Below are positions 16,177 to 24,171 of a DNA stretch of 32,828 nucleotides, one piece after another. A model generated the notes under the pieces. The model saw only the letters and a program-made list of their open reading frames with translations. It was not told the origin of the DNA and made no database searches. Source of the DNA: Lachnospiraceae bacterium. GTDB lineage: Bacteria; Bacillota; Clostridia; Lachnospirales; Lachnospiraceae. The DNA is taken from the NCBI GenBank assembly GCA_017461775.1, contig JAFTXD010000050.1, positions 1-32,828 on the forward strand, given 5' to 3'. Both the position numbers and the translations under genes were made by a program. How positions within the stretch are numbered: the stretch's first letter is position 1; each line of letters opens with the position of its first letter.

Positions 16177-18312
16177 ATGCGTAGACCACTTTTATTTGCC
16201 TGTGTCTGTGTGACCGCTGTCATATATTTGTATATGTGTATAGTTAACCCGCCGCCCTGGGATGTGACCGACATCCCCCAGGCGGGGGAGTATGTAACAG
16301 TAACCGGGCAAATCTACAAAAAAGAAAATCAAAACATCTATTATCTTCAAGATATCTCTATTCAGGGGCATTCTCGCAGCCCATCCATTCAAAACAATAT
16401 CCGATGTGAATTACAGCAGCATATGGACCTTCCTCTTGGTACCCTTGTCAGATTAGAGGGAACATTTCAGCCCTATGAGTCTGCGGGCAATCCGGGGGAA
16501 TTCGATGCTGCTGTGTATTATGGAATTCAGGATATCTGCGGCAGAATTAAGGGGGGACAGATCACCCACGCGGGGCAGAGCTATTGGCCGCTTAGGCAGT
16601 GGCTTTACGAAACAAGGGAGCTTTTTGCAAAACGCCTTGTGGATGCCTTCGGAGAAGAGGATGGAGGCATTTTGGTAAAGATGCTATTGGGGGACGGGAG
16701 CCTTTTAAGCAGCGAAATCAAGACCTTATATCAGGAAAATGGCATCGTGCATGTGCTCAGTATCTCCGGTCTTCATATCTCCATGCTGGGAATGGGGGTA
16801 TACAGACTACTTAGAAAATGCCGGAGAAGTATTTATACCAGCGCTCTGGCCGGAGCTGTGTTTATACTTCTTTACGGAACCATGATTGGCTTTGGTCTGT
16901 CGGCCACCAGAGCCATCGGTATGTATCTGATACATATGCTGGCCGTTATCTGGGGGAAAAGCTATGATATGCTCACTGCCATGGGGGTACTGCTTCTGAC
17001 CATGATTCTGGAGAATCCCCGGGTGCTTTTTCATTCCGGCTTTTTGTTGTCCTTTGGCTCCGTGTGTGGGCTGGGACTTTTACTTCCCAGACTAAAGGAA
17101 TATATTCCACGTTTTTCATCTCTTATCGTCAGCCTGGCGGTGACGATTTTTACCTTACCGGTACAATTCTATTATTTCTACAAAATTCCAATGTATAGTG
17201 CTTTTCTAAATCTGCTTGTGCTTCCCTTTTTAGGTATCGTGATGGTGATGGGAATTGTTGTGATGACATTGCCTTTCCTGCATCATCTGCATGTGGTTGG
17301 CAGTTTTGTGCTGCGATGGTATGAACTGCTTTGCCACCTCTTCGAACGACTGCCATTTCACACTCTTTATGTAGGATGTCCGCCGGTATGGAAGATTGTG
17401 ATTTTCTATGCGGGACTGGTGTTTTTTATCTGCTATAAGCCTAAGAAAAAAGGAAAGTGGCCACTGTTGATACCCATTGCTCTGACGGTGTTTCTATGTG
17501 TCCAGATAGTGCCGCCTTTGCGGATGGTGCTCTTGGATGTGGGACAGGGGGACGGTATCCTTTTGCAGACAAAGTGGGGAAATATACTGATGGATGGTGG
17601 CAGCAGTAGTAAAAGTGATGTGGGAAAGTATCAGATAGCACCTTGTCTTAGTTATTACGGAGTAGATTATCTGGACGCAGTGGTGATTACCCATCCGGAT
17701 AGTGACCATATGAACGGACTGGAGGGACTTCTGGAGAATGGATATGAGGGGAGAATCGGAAGGATTTTGTTGCCGGACATTGAGGTGGGCAGGCGCAGTG
17801 CGGAGTTTGGAGAAATCTATGAGCTGGCAAAGGCTTATGAGATTCCCGTGGGCTTTATGGGAGCAGGGGATGGGATGAGGTTGGGAGAGGTACATCTGGA
17901 ATGTCTGCATCCGGACAACGGCTCTTCCATCGAAGAGAGCAATGCCTATTCCCAGGTGTATTATCTGAACTATGAGGACTTTACCATGCTCTTGACCGGG
18001 GATGTGGAGGAGGAAGGGGAAGCATTGCTTTTGGAGGAATTGCAGAGACGGGATATTGAGGAGGTAACTGTTTTAAAGGTGGCGCATCATGGCTCGAAGT
18101 ATTCCACTAGTGAGGAGCTTCTAGCGCAGATTACGCCAAGGCTGGCGCTGATTTCCTGCGGCGAAAATAATTCCTACGGGCACCCACACGGAGAAACCTT
18201 GGAGAGACTTGATGCGGTGGGCTGTGAGGTGCTAACTACACCGGAATGTGGGGCGATTATTATAGAGATGGGGAAGGAGGTGAAAGTGAAAAACTGGAGA
18301 AAATCCGACTAG
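16177..18312 (+). CDS. comEC: ComEC/Rec2 DNA uptake channel
   Basis: ComEC carries single-stranded DNA across the membrane during transformation. The 711-residue protein has an N-terminal membrane segment and DUF4131/OB-like region (about 1-150). The Competence domain of many helices follows (about 170-430, including ISGLHISMLGMG and GLSATRA). The C-terminal metallo-beta-lactamase-like domain (about 445-700) has LLDVGQGDGILL, ITHPDSDHMNGL and LLTGDVEEEGE. The full length and intact motifs suggest a working gene. AAAGGGGAAG precedes the ATG. It ends its operon, and its last codons and stop lie inside the first hairpin of the array that follows. Confidence 0.96.
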   Translation: MRRPLLFACVCVTAVIYLYMCIVNPPPWDVTDIPQAGEYVTVTGQIYKKENQNIYYLQDISIQGHSRSPSIQNNIRCELQQHMDLPLGTLVRLEGTFQPYESAGNPGEFDAAVYYGIQDICGRIKGGQITHAGQSYWPLRQWLYETRELFAKRLVDAFGEEDGGILVKMLLGDGSLLSSEIKTLYQENGIVHVLSISGLHISMLGMGVYRLLRKCRRSIYTSALAGAVFILLYGTMIGFGLSATRAIGMYLIHMLAVIWGKSYDMLTAMGVLLLTMILENPRVLFHSGFLLSFGSVCGLGLLLPRLKEYIPRFSSLIVSLAVTIFTLPVQFYYFYKIPMYSAFLNLLVLPFLGIVMVMGIVVMTLPFLHHLHVVGSFVLRWYELLCHLFERLPFHTLYVGCPPVWKIVIFYAGLVFFICYKPKKKGKWPLLIPIALTVFLCVQIVPPLRMVLLDVGQGDGILLQTKWGNILMDGGSSSKSDVGKYQIAPCLSYYGVDYLDAVVITHPDSDHMNGLEGLLENGYEGRIGRILLPDIEVGRRSAEFGEIYELAKAYEIPVGFMGAGDGMRLGEVHLECLHPDNGSSIEESNAYSQVYYLNYEDFTMLLTGDVEEEGEALLLEELQRRDIEEVTVLKVAHHGSKYSTSEELLAQITPRLALISCGENNSYGHPHGETLERLDAVGCEVLTTPECGAIIIEMGKEVKVKNWRKSD

Positions 18313-18656
18313 CGAAAGAAAACGCTGACATAGTCGGAGCGTGTAAAGTAGAGTTGCCCGACTCAGGAGAGAAAAAATCCGAAGTGGTCGGGGAATTTGA
18401 CAACCTGCTCCCCGATTTGGTGAGAAAAAACATCTAATGGTCGGGCAATAGAAGTGTAAGTGGACCGACTGAAATGGAGAAAATGCGAGATAGTCGGGTA
18501 GACCAGGAGTAATTTGCCCGACTAAAAGATAGAAAACGTGTCGTAGTAGGGGAAGAGGACAAAAAGGAGTCCGACTAAAATGAGTAATATGTTAAAAAAG
18601 CGGAGAGGCAAGCAAAAAATGCCCGATTATAAATGTCAAAATACAAAAAGGTCGGA
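18304..18656 (+). repeat. Array of seven 53-nt-period hairpin repeats
   Basis: This roughly 350 nt non-coding stretch holds seven imperfect palindromes. Left arms start near 18304, 18357, 18411, 18464, 18517, 18570 and 18622; right arms end near 18338, 18392, 18445, 18498, 18551, 18604 and 18656. The CGA of the left arm recurs at 18306, 18359, 18413, 18466, 18519, 18572 and 18624 (steps 53, 54, 53, 53, 53, 52). The right-arm TCGG core follows each at 28-29 nt. Typical arms are TCCGACTA/TAGTCGGA or CCCGATT/GGTCGGG. Most units have an A-rich centre (GAGAAAA); the rest of the interior and the linkers of about 18 nt vary. It is directly upstream of, and in the same orientation as, the nuclease-like gene. 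Confidence 0.85.
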
Positions 18657-18706
18657 ATTAGCGATATGTAAAATATGAGATTAATGAAAAGTAGGAGGTA
18701 TTTCTG

Positions 18707-19510
18707 ATGAAAACAGTGGAATTAATGCTTTGTAAAGAGAAGGCTCAGCTTGAGAGGAATGTGCAACAAGTAAAAATGCGGTTGCAGAATGCCCCAGAAG
18801 GTCAATTACGCATTTCAAAAAAGCGCAAAGGGGTGGAGTACTATTACAAGAATTCTGATATTAGTAATCAAAATGGAAGGTATGTGAGAAAAGAAGAGAG
18901 GGATCTTGTTAAGGGAATAGCTCAGAGAGATTATGATATCAATGTATTAAAACATGCAGAGGAACGAATAAAAGCTATTGAATCTTTTTTAAAGAAATAC
19001 AAAGCGACAAGCCAGGAAGAGGTATCTAAGAAAACAAATGACTATCGGAAAAGTCTTTTGGATAATTATGTTATGTCTGATGAAGAGTATATAAAACAGT
19101 GGCAGGAAGTAACATACCAAGGAAAGGCATTTGCGGAGGATGCACCGGAGATTATTACGGAAAGAGGCGAACGGGTCAGGTCGAAATCAGAGAAAATAAT
19201 TGCAGATAAGATGTACATGCTAGGAATACCATATAGATACGAATATCCCCTTGCATTAATCGGGAACGTGAAAGTGTATCCCGATTTTACAATTCTAAGG
19301 ATGCCTGAACGAGAAGAGGTTTATCTGGAGCACTTTGGGTTAATGGACAATAGTGATTATGTTGACAACATGATATTTAAAATGAAAACGTATGAAAAAA
19401 ACGGGATATATCTTGGTGTGAATTTTTTTATGACATATGAAACCGGAAGGGAGCCGTTGAATACAAGAATGTTGGATGCGTTTTTAAAAAAGCTGTTTTG
19501 CAAAGAGTAA
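18707..19510 (+). CDS. PD-(D/E)XK nuclease-like protein with coiled-coil N-terminus
   Basis: This is a 267-residue protein that I do not recognise by name. Residues 1-110 are charged and helical, probably coiled-coil (KEKAQLERNVQQVKMRL; HAEERIKAIESFLKKYK), around a basic segment KKRKGVEYYYKNSD. Residues 155-265 look like a PD-(D/E)XK fold: E162 (RSKSEKIIAD), D193 (YPDFTIL), E208 (VYLEHFG), then K225/K227 and LGVNFFMTYET. The lysine normally two residues after the second acid is absent (EHF). Codons are visibly more A-rich than in neighbours, which suggests transfer. GTAGGAGG precedes the ATG. It follows the hairpin array; a bidirectional terminator follows it. A DNA or RNA nuclease role is inferred. 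Confidence 0.75.
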   Translation: MKTVELMLCKEKAQLERNVQQVKMRLQNAPEGQLRISKKRKGVEYYYKNSDISNQNGRYVRKEERDLVKGIAQRDYDINVLKHAEERIKAIESFLKKYKATSQEEVSKKTNDYRKSLLDNYVMSDEEYIKQWQEVTYQGKAFAEDAPEIITERGERVRSKSEKIIADKMYMLGIPYRYEYPLALIGNVKVYPDFTILRMPEREEVYLEHFGLMDNSDYVDNMIFKMKTYEKNGIYLGVNFFMTYETGREPLNTRMLDAFLKKLFCKE

Positions 19511-19515
19511 TACAG

Positions 19516-19545
19516 ACTGGGCGAAAAGATTCCTTCTCGCCCAGT
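19516..19545. terminator. Bidirectional terminator between convergent genes
   Basis: ACTGGGCGA and TCGCCCAGT form a 9 bp GC-rich stem between the nuclease-like gene and the convergent glycosidase gene. A short T/A-rich tract follows (TTATTA). Confidence 0.7.
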
Positions 19546-19554
19546 TATTACTAA

Positions 19555-21069
19555 TTACAAAACATAAAACGCGCAGGCACCTGCCGGAAGGGTGGTGGTG
19601 CCGGCTTCCATATCTACAGGAGTAAGCTCCGGTAATTCATTGTTTTCGCCCAGGGTCAAAGGTTTGCCGTTTAAAAGCATTACCCTTGCGCGGAATTTGC
19701 CATCGCCGGTGAGGACGTAAGCCTTAGCTGCCTTCGGAAGCTCTACCGTGGTAGCTTCTGCGGAGTTGTTGATGACCAGATAGGTGTAGCCCTCCTCGCC
19801 ATCCTTGCGGGAGTGAGCGTATACATGGGCACCCTCGGAAACCGGACCGCAGTCATATACAGTCTGACCCATTAAACGATTCCAGAGAAGGACTGCAAAG
19901 TAGTTTGGTCTGGGGTCAAAGGTTCCGTGCTTAAGGTATCCATAGTCGGAGGATGCCAGCGTATTGTGGAAAATGATACCATCGGTAACAGTGGTATAAT
20001 CACCCAACTCATTTAAGGTACGGGGAACATCTGCATAGGTGGAAGCCCAGGTATTGCCGCCGCAGCCTGCATCACCGGATTCGGTAACCCAGATTTGACC
20101 GCCCGGACAGTACTTATCACGGAGGGTGGTGTAGTAGCGGGCGCACTGTCCTGCCATTGCCAGATAGTTTTCGGAAAGAATCAATTCAAAAGGCCAGTGA
20201 CCACCCATGGCAGCGCCACGCTCGGAAACACCATTGTAATAATGGTAGCTGAAAACATCGATTTTCTCTGTGCAGTCACCGATAAGCTCATCGGTGGTAA
20301 CCATCTTAAGGGCGGAAGCAATACCGCCGCCGGTGTTCCCTTCTTTTCCACCGCCCCAGTTCTCCAGCACTTCCTTGGGCATATCACCACAGGTACAAGG
20401 ACCAACAATCATAGTGCCCGGATAATTTTCTCTTACAAATTTAACAAAGATATCATGGTCGCGGGCATGGTCATCGGCAGTATAGCCCTGTGGAAGACCG
20501 CTCATGGTCATCATATTGGGCTCGTTGGTGAATTCTACTGCATCAATAGGCACACCGTGCTGCATGCTGGTGTCAAATAAAAGCTTGGCCTGGTCAGAGT
20601 TCCAGGGCTCGTCGGCACTATGATTGCCGGGGCAGTTTGCGAAGGAAACTAAAAGCTTGCCATCCACTGCCTTTACGAAGTCAAGCAGACTGATCCACTG
20701 GTCTTTGGTCAGCAGATTCTGGTAACCTTCCGGAACCTGTCCGCCAGTATGACCGTCAAAGTCGTAGTAGGTTTTATTTGCCCAGGTACCGGATACGCGA
20801 ACCCATGCGGGACCTAGTTCCTTGGTAAGCTTAATCAGTTTTTCATTGCGGGTATCAATAGGGTCATACCACTGCTGCAGGTTGCCCATATTGTGCCAGT
20901 CGGTAATCACAGGGAATTCTTCCGTGCCGTCCACTTGCTCCGGAGTATAGGCTTTCCAGAAGGTTCCACCGGTGACCTCTGTCATTTCCACATTGTAGGA
21001 CACCAGACGCTCGTCCACGGTACGGAGCTCTTTTAAGCCTGTTGTTGAAAGTGTTACCCTTTTTGCCAT
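19555..21069 (-). CDS. GH79-like clan A glycoside hydrolase, cytoplasmic
   Basis: This 504-residue protein has no signal peptide. It looks like a (beta/alpha)8 clan GH-A enzyme: VRVSGTWANKTYYD, the acid/base E183 in VEFTNEPN, VFSYHYYNG, and the likely nucleophile E330 in IWVTESGDAGCGG. A C-terminal beta domain (about 400-504) ends the protein. The opening SYNVEMTEVTGGTFW and the VSGT motif recall heparanase/beta-glucuronidase-type GH79 proteins, so uronic-acid-containing substrates are possible. With no export signal it would act on imported oligosaccharides. AAGGAGG precedes the ATG. No sugar transporter is adjacent. The family number is a moderate guess; catalytic retention is well supported. 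Confidence 0.78.
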   Translation of the reverse strand: MAKRVTLSTTGLKELRTVDERLVSYNVEMTEVTGGTFWKAYTPEQVDGTEEFPVITDWHNMGNLQQWYDPIDTRNEKLIKLTKELGPAWVRVSGTWANKTYYDFDGHTGGQVPEGYQNLLTKDQWISLLDFVKAVDGKLLVSFANCPGNHSADEPWNSDQAKLLFDTSMQHGVPIDAVEFTNEPNMMTMSGLPQGYTADDHARDHDIFVKFVRENYPGTMIVGPCTCGDMPKEVLENWGGGKEGNTGGGIASALKMVTTDELIGDCTEKIDVFSYHYYNGVSERGAAMGGHWPFELILSENYLAMAGQCARYYTTLRDKYCPGGQIWVTESGDAGCGGNTWASTYADVPRTLNELGDYTTVTDGIIFHNTLASSDYGYLKHGTFDPRPNYFAVLLWNRLMGQTVYDCGPVSEGAHVYAHSRKDGEEGYTYLVINNSAEATTVELPKAAKAYVLTGDGKFRARVMLLNGKPLTLGENNELPELTPVDMEAGTTTLPAGACAFYVL

Positions 21070-21241
21070 AATCTACCTCCTTGTTTTGACAGTAAGTTTA
21101 TTGGTTTTGTGAAAATTTTCTGAAAGTAATATAGGATTATTGTACCATAAATCAGAAAATAGTGGGATGGTTTCCAGGAATATTTAATACATTTTTTAGG
21201 GTAAGAAAATAGTAAAGGAATAGGAAGTCGTCGACAGTTCC

Positions 21242-21270
21242 TTGATAAGAGACAAGTTTTTCACTACAAT
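21242..21270 (+). promoter_or_regulatory. Sigma-A promoter for trkH-trkA
   Basis: TTGATA (21242-21247) and TACAAT (21265-21270) are 17 nt apart, and a second TACAAT overlaps at 21270-21275. It lies about 30 nt before the trkH start. Confidence 0.7.
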
Positions 21271-21302
21271 ACAATATATTTTAGGGAAAGGAAGGGATGA
21301 CC

Positions 21303-22601
21303 ATGTTCAAGTTTTTTAAGAAGCAGTCTCCCGCAAGGATTATTGCGCTGGGATTTGCATTCGTAATTCTGCTGGGCTCATTGCTGCTGATTTTGCCTTG
21401 CAGTGTGAAGGAAGGGGTGGAGCTTCACTACATAGATTCACTGTATACTGCTACCAGTGCGGTATGTGTAACGGGGCTTATTGCGGTGGATGCCGGGGAC
21501 ACCTTTACACCGCTGGGGCAGTTCTTTCTGGCGATGCTGATTCAGGTAGGCGGTCTGGGGGTGACAGCAGTGGGAGCCGGAATCATTGTGGCTATCGGAA
21601 AGAAAATGGATTTGAAAGGGCGTAATCTGGTGCAGGAGGCCATGAATCTGGCATCCGGCAGGGGGATTATCGTCTTTGTGAAGAGCATATTTAGTACCAC
21701 CCTTGTGTTTGAAGGCGTGGGAGCACTTCTCAGCTTTTTGGTATTTGTGCAGGATTATCCGTTGCCCAAAGCGATTGGAATCAGCCTCTTTCATTCCATT
21801 GCAGCATTTAATAATTCCGGCTTTGATGTTCTGGGAAATCTGCAGAATCTGATACCCTATCAGGACAATGTGCTGCTGAATCTGGTGACCTGTGGTCTGA
21901 TTTTCTTTGGTGGAATCGGTTTTCTGGTCATCCGTGAGGTGATGGATAAGAGATTTTGCTGGAAAAAGTTCTCCATGCATACGAAGGTAGTTCTTACAAT
22001 GAGCGGCCTTTTGATCGTAGTGGGAACGGTACTGATAAAGCTGACGGTGGACATTACATGGCTGGGGGCCTTTTTCACCAGTGTTTCCGCCCGTACAGCC
22101 GGCTTTTCTACATTTCCGCTGGGAGATTTTTCCACGGCGGGTCTTTTGATTGTGGCGGCGCTGATGTTTGTCGGTGCGTCTCCCGGCTCTACCGGCGGCG
22201 GTATTAAGACCAGTACCTTTTTTGCATTGCTACAGGGCATAAAATCTGCGGCGACAGGCAGGTCAGAGAAAGCGTTTCGTTATGCCATGCCCAGGGATGC
22301 CTTTCGCAAGGCGGCGGTCATTACGGTGTTGGCAGCAGGAGTAGTGTTTGTGGGGACACTTCTAATGACAATTATGGAGCCCCATCTCCCGCTGGAGGAT
22401 ATTATCTTTGAGGTAATCAGTGCTTTCGGAACGGTGGGGCTTTCTACCGGAATCACACCGGGGCTGGGCGTGGATAGTAAGTTATTGTCCATACTCATTA
22501 TGTATATTGGAAGACTGGGGCCGCTGACGGTGGCATCTCTCTGGTATTTTTCCAGAGGAGAGAGGGTGAAATTCCCGGATGGCAATATTGCCATAGGATA
22601 A
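21303..22601 (+). CDS. TrkH/KtrB-family potassium transporter
   Basis: This membrane subunit of a K+ (or Na+/K+) uptake system has 432 residues and about ten helices. All four selectivity P-loops are visible: TSAVCVTGLIAVD, FNNSGFDVL, SARTAGFSTF and SAFGTVGLSTGI. The intramembrane loop GASPGSTGGGIKTS is also intact. The start at 21303 gives a 7 nt gap from GGAAGGG; ATG 21297 is in frame but almost touches that site. The RCK regulatory partner follows 12 nt downstream. Confidence 0.95.
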   Translation: MFKFFKKQSPARIIALGFAFVILLGSLLLILPCSVKEGVELHYIDSLYTATSAVCVTGLIAVDAGDTFTPLGQFFLAMLIQVGGLGVTAVGAGIIVAIGKKMDLKGRNLVQEAMNLASGRGIIVFVKSIFSTTLVFEGVGALLSFLVFVQDYPLPKAIGISLFHSIAAFNNSGFDVLGNLQNLIPYQDNVLLNLVTCGLIFFGGIGFLVIREVMDKRFCWKKFSMHTKVVLTMSGLLIVVGTVLIKLTVDITWLGAFFTSVSARTAGFSTFPLGDFSTAGLLIVAALMFVGASPGSTGGGIKTSTFFALLQGIKSAATGRSEKAFRYAMPRDAFRKAAVITVLAAGVVFVGTLLMTIMEPHLPLEDIIFEVISAFGTVGLSTGITPGLGVDSKLLSILIMYIGRLGPLTVASLWYFSRGERVKFPDGNIAIG

Positions 22602-22613
22602 GGAGGAGTTGTG

Positions 22614-23291
22614 ATGTTTAGAAAAAGTAAAAATGATAATTTAACATATGGAATCGTAGGGCTTGGCAGGTTCGGATATGCACTTGCCATGGAACTGGCC
22701 AAGGCAGATGCAGATTTAATCGTACTGGACGAAAGTGAAGAGAAAATCCGGGAGCTTCGGGAGGTGACGGAGAATGCTTTTGTGGTAAAGAATCTGGATA
22801 AAAAGACCCTGCGGGAGACCGGAATCCAGAACTGTGATGTGGCAGTAGTGTGTATCGGAGAGCATATGGATACATCCATCCTAACTACGCTGAATCTGGT
22901 GTCCATGTCCATTCCTAAGGTGATTGCCAAGGCTACCAGTGCAGAGCACGGTATCATTTTAGAAAAGCTGGGTGCAGAGGTGGTATATCCGGAGCGGGAT
23001 ATGGCTATCCGACTGGCAAATCGCTTAGAAGCATCCAGAGTTCTTGATTTTGTCCAGCTCAGCGAGAAAATCAATGTCTCCAAGGTACAGATACCACAGA
23101 AGCTGGAAGGAAAAAGTGTGGTGGAACTGGAGCTGCGTTCAAAGTTTGGGCTGAATATTATCGCTATTGAAAATAATGGCACTGTCACGGAAATCATAAG
23201 TCCGGCATATACGTTCCGGAAGAATGATATCCTTTATCTGGTGGGCAGTAAAGAGGGATTGTTTAAGTTTGGAGAGTGGATAGAATATTAA
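22614..23291 (+). CDS. TrkA/KtrA RCK-domain potassium uptake regulator
   Basis: This cytosolic gating subunit of 225 residues has an RCK-N Rossmann domain with G16-x-G18-x-x-G21 (GLGRFG) and D39 for nucleotide ribose binding (LIVLDE). A C-terminal RCK-C domain of about 80 residues (VSKVQIPQKLEGKSV...DILYLVGSKEGL) follows. It binds ATP/ADP or NAD(H) and controls the TrkH channel encoded immediately upstream. AAGGAGG with a 7 nt gap supports ATG 22614 over GTG 22611. It is translated from the trkH transcript. Confidence 0.95.
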   Translation: MFRKSKNDNLTYGIVGLGRFGYALAMELAKADADLIVLDESEEKIRELREVTENAFVVKNLDKKTLRETGIQNCDVAVVCIGEHMDTSILTTLNLVSMSIPKVIAKATSAEHGIILEKLGAEVVYPERDMAIRLANRLEASRVLDFVQLSEKINVSKVQIPQKLEGKSVVELELRSKFGLNIIAIENNGTVTEIISPAYTFRKNDILYLVGSKEGLFKFGEWIEY

Positions 23292-23300
23292 TAAAAAGGG

Positions 23301-23331
23301 TTGACTCTCACGTTACGTTATAGTTTACCAT
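23301..23331 (+). promoter_or_regulatory. MerR-type long-spacer promoter
   Basis: TTGACT (23301-23306) and TACCAT (23326-23331) are separated by 19 nt, the over-long spacing typical of promoters activated by MerR proteins. The spacer holds the short palindrome ACGT-T-ACGT (23310-23318). It lies directly before the merR-type gene, so autoregulation is likely. Confidence 0.5.
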
Positions 23332-23356
23332 GTTCTTACACGAGGAGGTAAGCAAT

Positions 23357-24088
23357 ATGAGAACCGTAAAAGAGGTAAGTAAATTGACGGGAGTGAGCGT
23401 ACGCACTCTGCATTACTATGATGAAATCGGGCTTTTGCATCCCACAGAGGTGACGGAGGCAGGCTACCGGCTGTATGACGATACAGCACTGGAAAGGCTT
23501 CAGCATATCATGCTCTTTCGGGAACTGGAGTTTCCGCTAAAGGATATCCGTGATATTGTCAATGGCTCTAATTTTGACAGAAACAGAGCTTTGGAGCAGC
23601 AGATACAGCTTCTGACACTGAAAAAGGAGCATATTGAAAATCTCATAACCTTCGCTCGTGGAATACAGGGAATAGGAGTGAAGAACATGGATTTTTCAGC
23701 ATTTGATGCAAAGAAAATGGATGAATATGTGGCTCAGGCCAAGTTGGCCTGGGGTAAGACAGAGGCTTATAAGGAATATGAGCAGAGGGCGGAAAACATA
23801 AGTGATAAGGAGAAGCAGCAGCTTGCTGATGAGCTGATGGGTTTCTTCAAGGAATTTGGGCAGCTGGTGGATAAGGCACCCGGGGATGCTGTAGTACAGA
23901 AGCAGGTGGAAAAGTTGCAGAATTATATTACGGACAATTTTTATACCTGCACCAACGCAATTCTGCGTGCATTGGGGAAAATGTACAGTGGTGGTGGAAC
24001 AATTACCGAAAACATTGATGCTGCCGGCGGAAAGGGTACGGCAGAATTTGTGACAAAAGCTATCGAAATTTTTTGCACAGGAAAATAA
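23357..24088 (+). CDS. MerR-family regulator with TipAS-like domain
   Basis: This 243-residue regulator has a MerR winged helix at 1-70 (VKEVSKLTGVSVRTLHYYDEIGLLHPTE..., ending in RLQHIMLFRELEFPLKDI) and a dimerisation helix at about 75-105. The TipAS-like ligand domain at about 110-243 contains WGKTEAYKEYEQR and the C-terminal FYTCTNAILRALGKMY. TipA-type proteins bind thiopeptide or other amphipathic drugs and activate transporters or their own gene. GAGGAGG precedes the ATG. No drug-efflux gene is adjacent, so the output may be autoregulation only. Confidence 0.9.
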   Translation: MRTVKEVSKLTGVSVRTLHYYDEIGLLHPTEVTEAGYRLYDDTALERLQHIMLFRELEFPLKDIRDIVNGSNFDRNRALEQQIQLLTLKKEHIENLITFARGIQGIGVKNMDFSAFDAKKMDEYVAQAKLAWGKTEAYKEYEQRAENISDKEKQQLADELMGFFKEFGQLVDKAPGDAVVQKQVEKLQNYITDNFYTCTNAILRALGKMYSGGGTITENIDAAGGKGTAEFVTKAIEIFCTGK

Positions 24089-24127
24089 TTTATTACATCG
24101 CTTTTGCCCATGGAAAGTTTGTGGTAA

Positions 24128-24155
24128 ACTGAGTAAAGTGAAAAAATAACTCAGT
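24128..24155 (+). promoter_or_regulatory. Leader hairpin before holA
   Basis: ACTGAGT and ACTCAGT form a perfect 7 bp stem around a 14 nt A-rich loop, ending 1 nt before the AAGGTGGAG ribosome site. It could modulate translation of holA, or simply mark the end of the merR-type transcript. Confidence 0.35.
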
Positions 24156-24171
24156 TAAGGTGGAGCAGTTC

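Noticed and set aside
18246-18437. 63-codon plus-strand frame across the comEC end and the hairpin array
   Set aside because: It overlaps comEC out of frame, has no ribosome site of its own, and its sequence is explained by the periodic hairpin units.
18304-18656. CRISPR array
   Set aside because: Repeats are short, imperfect and internally palindromic; linkers are only about 18 nt; no Cas genes are present.
21438-21980. 180-codon minus-strand frame within trkH
   Set aside because: It is His/Gln-rich and low in motif content, the complement of membrane-helix codons of trkH.
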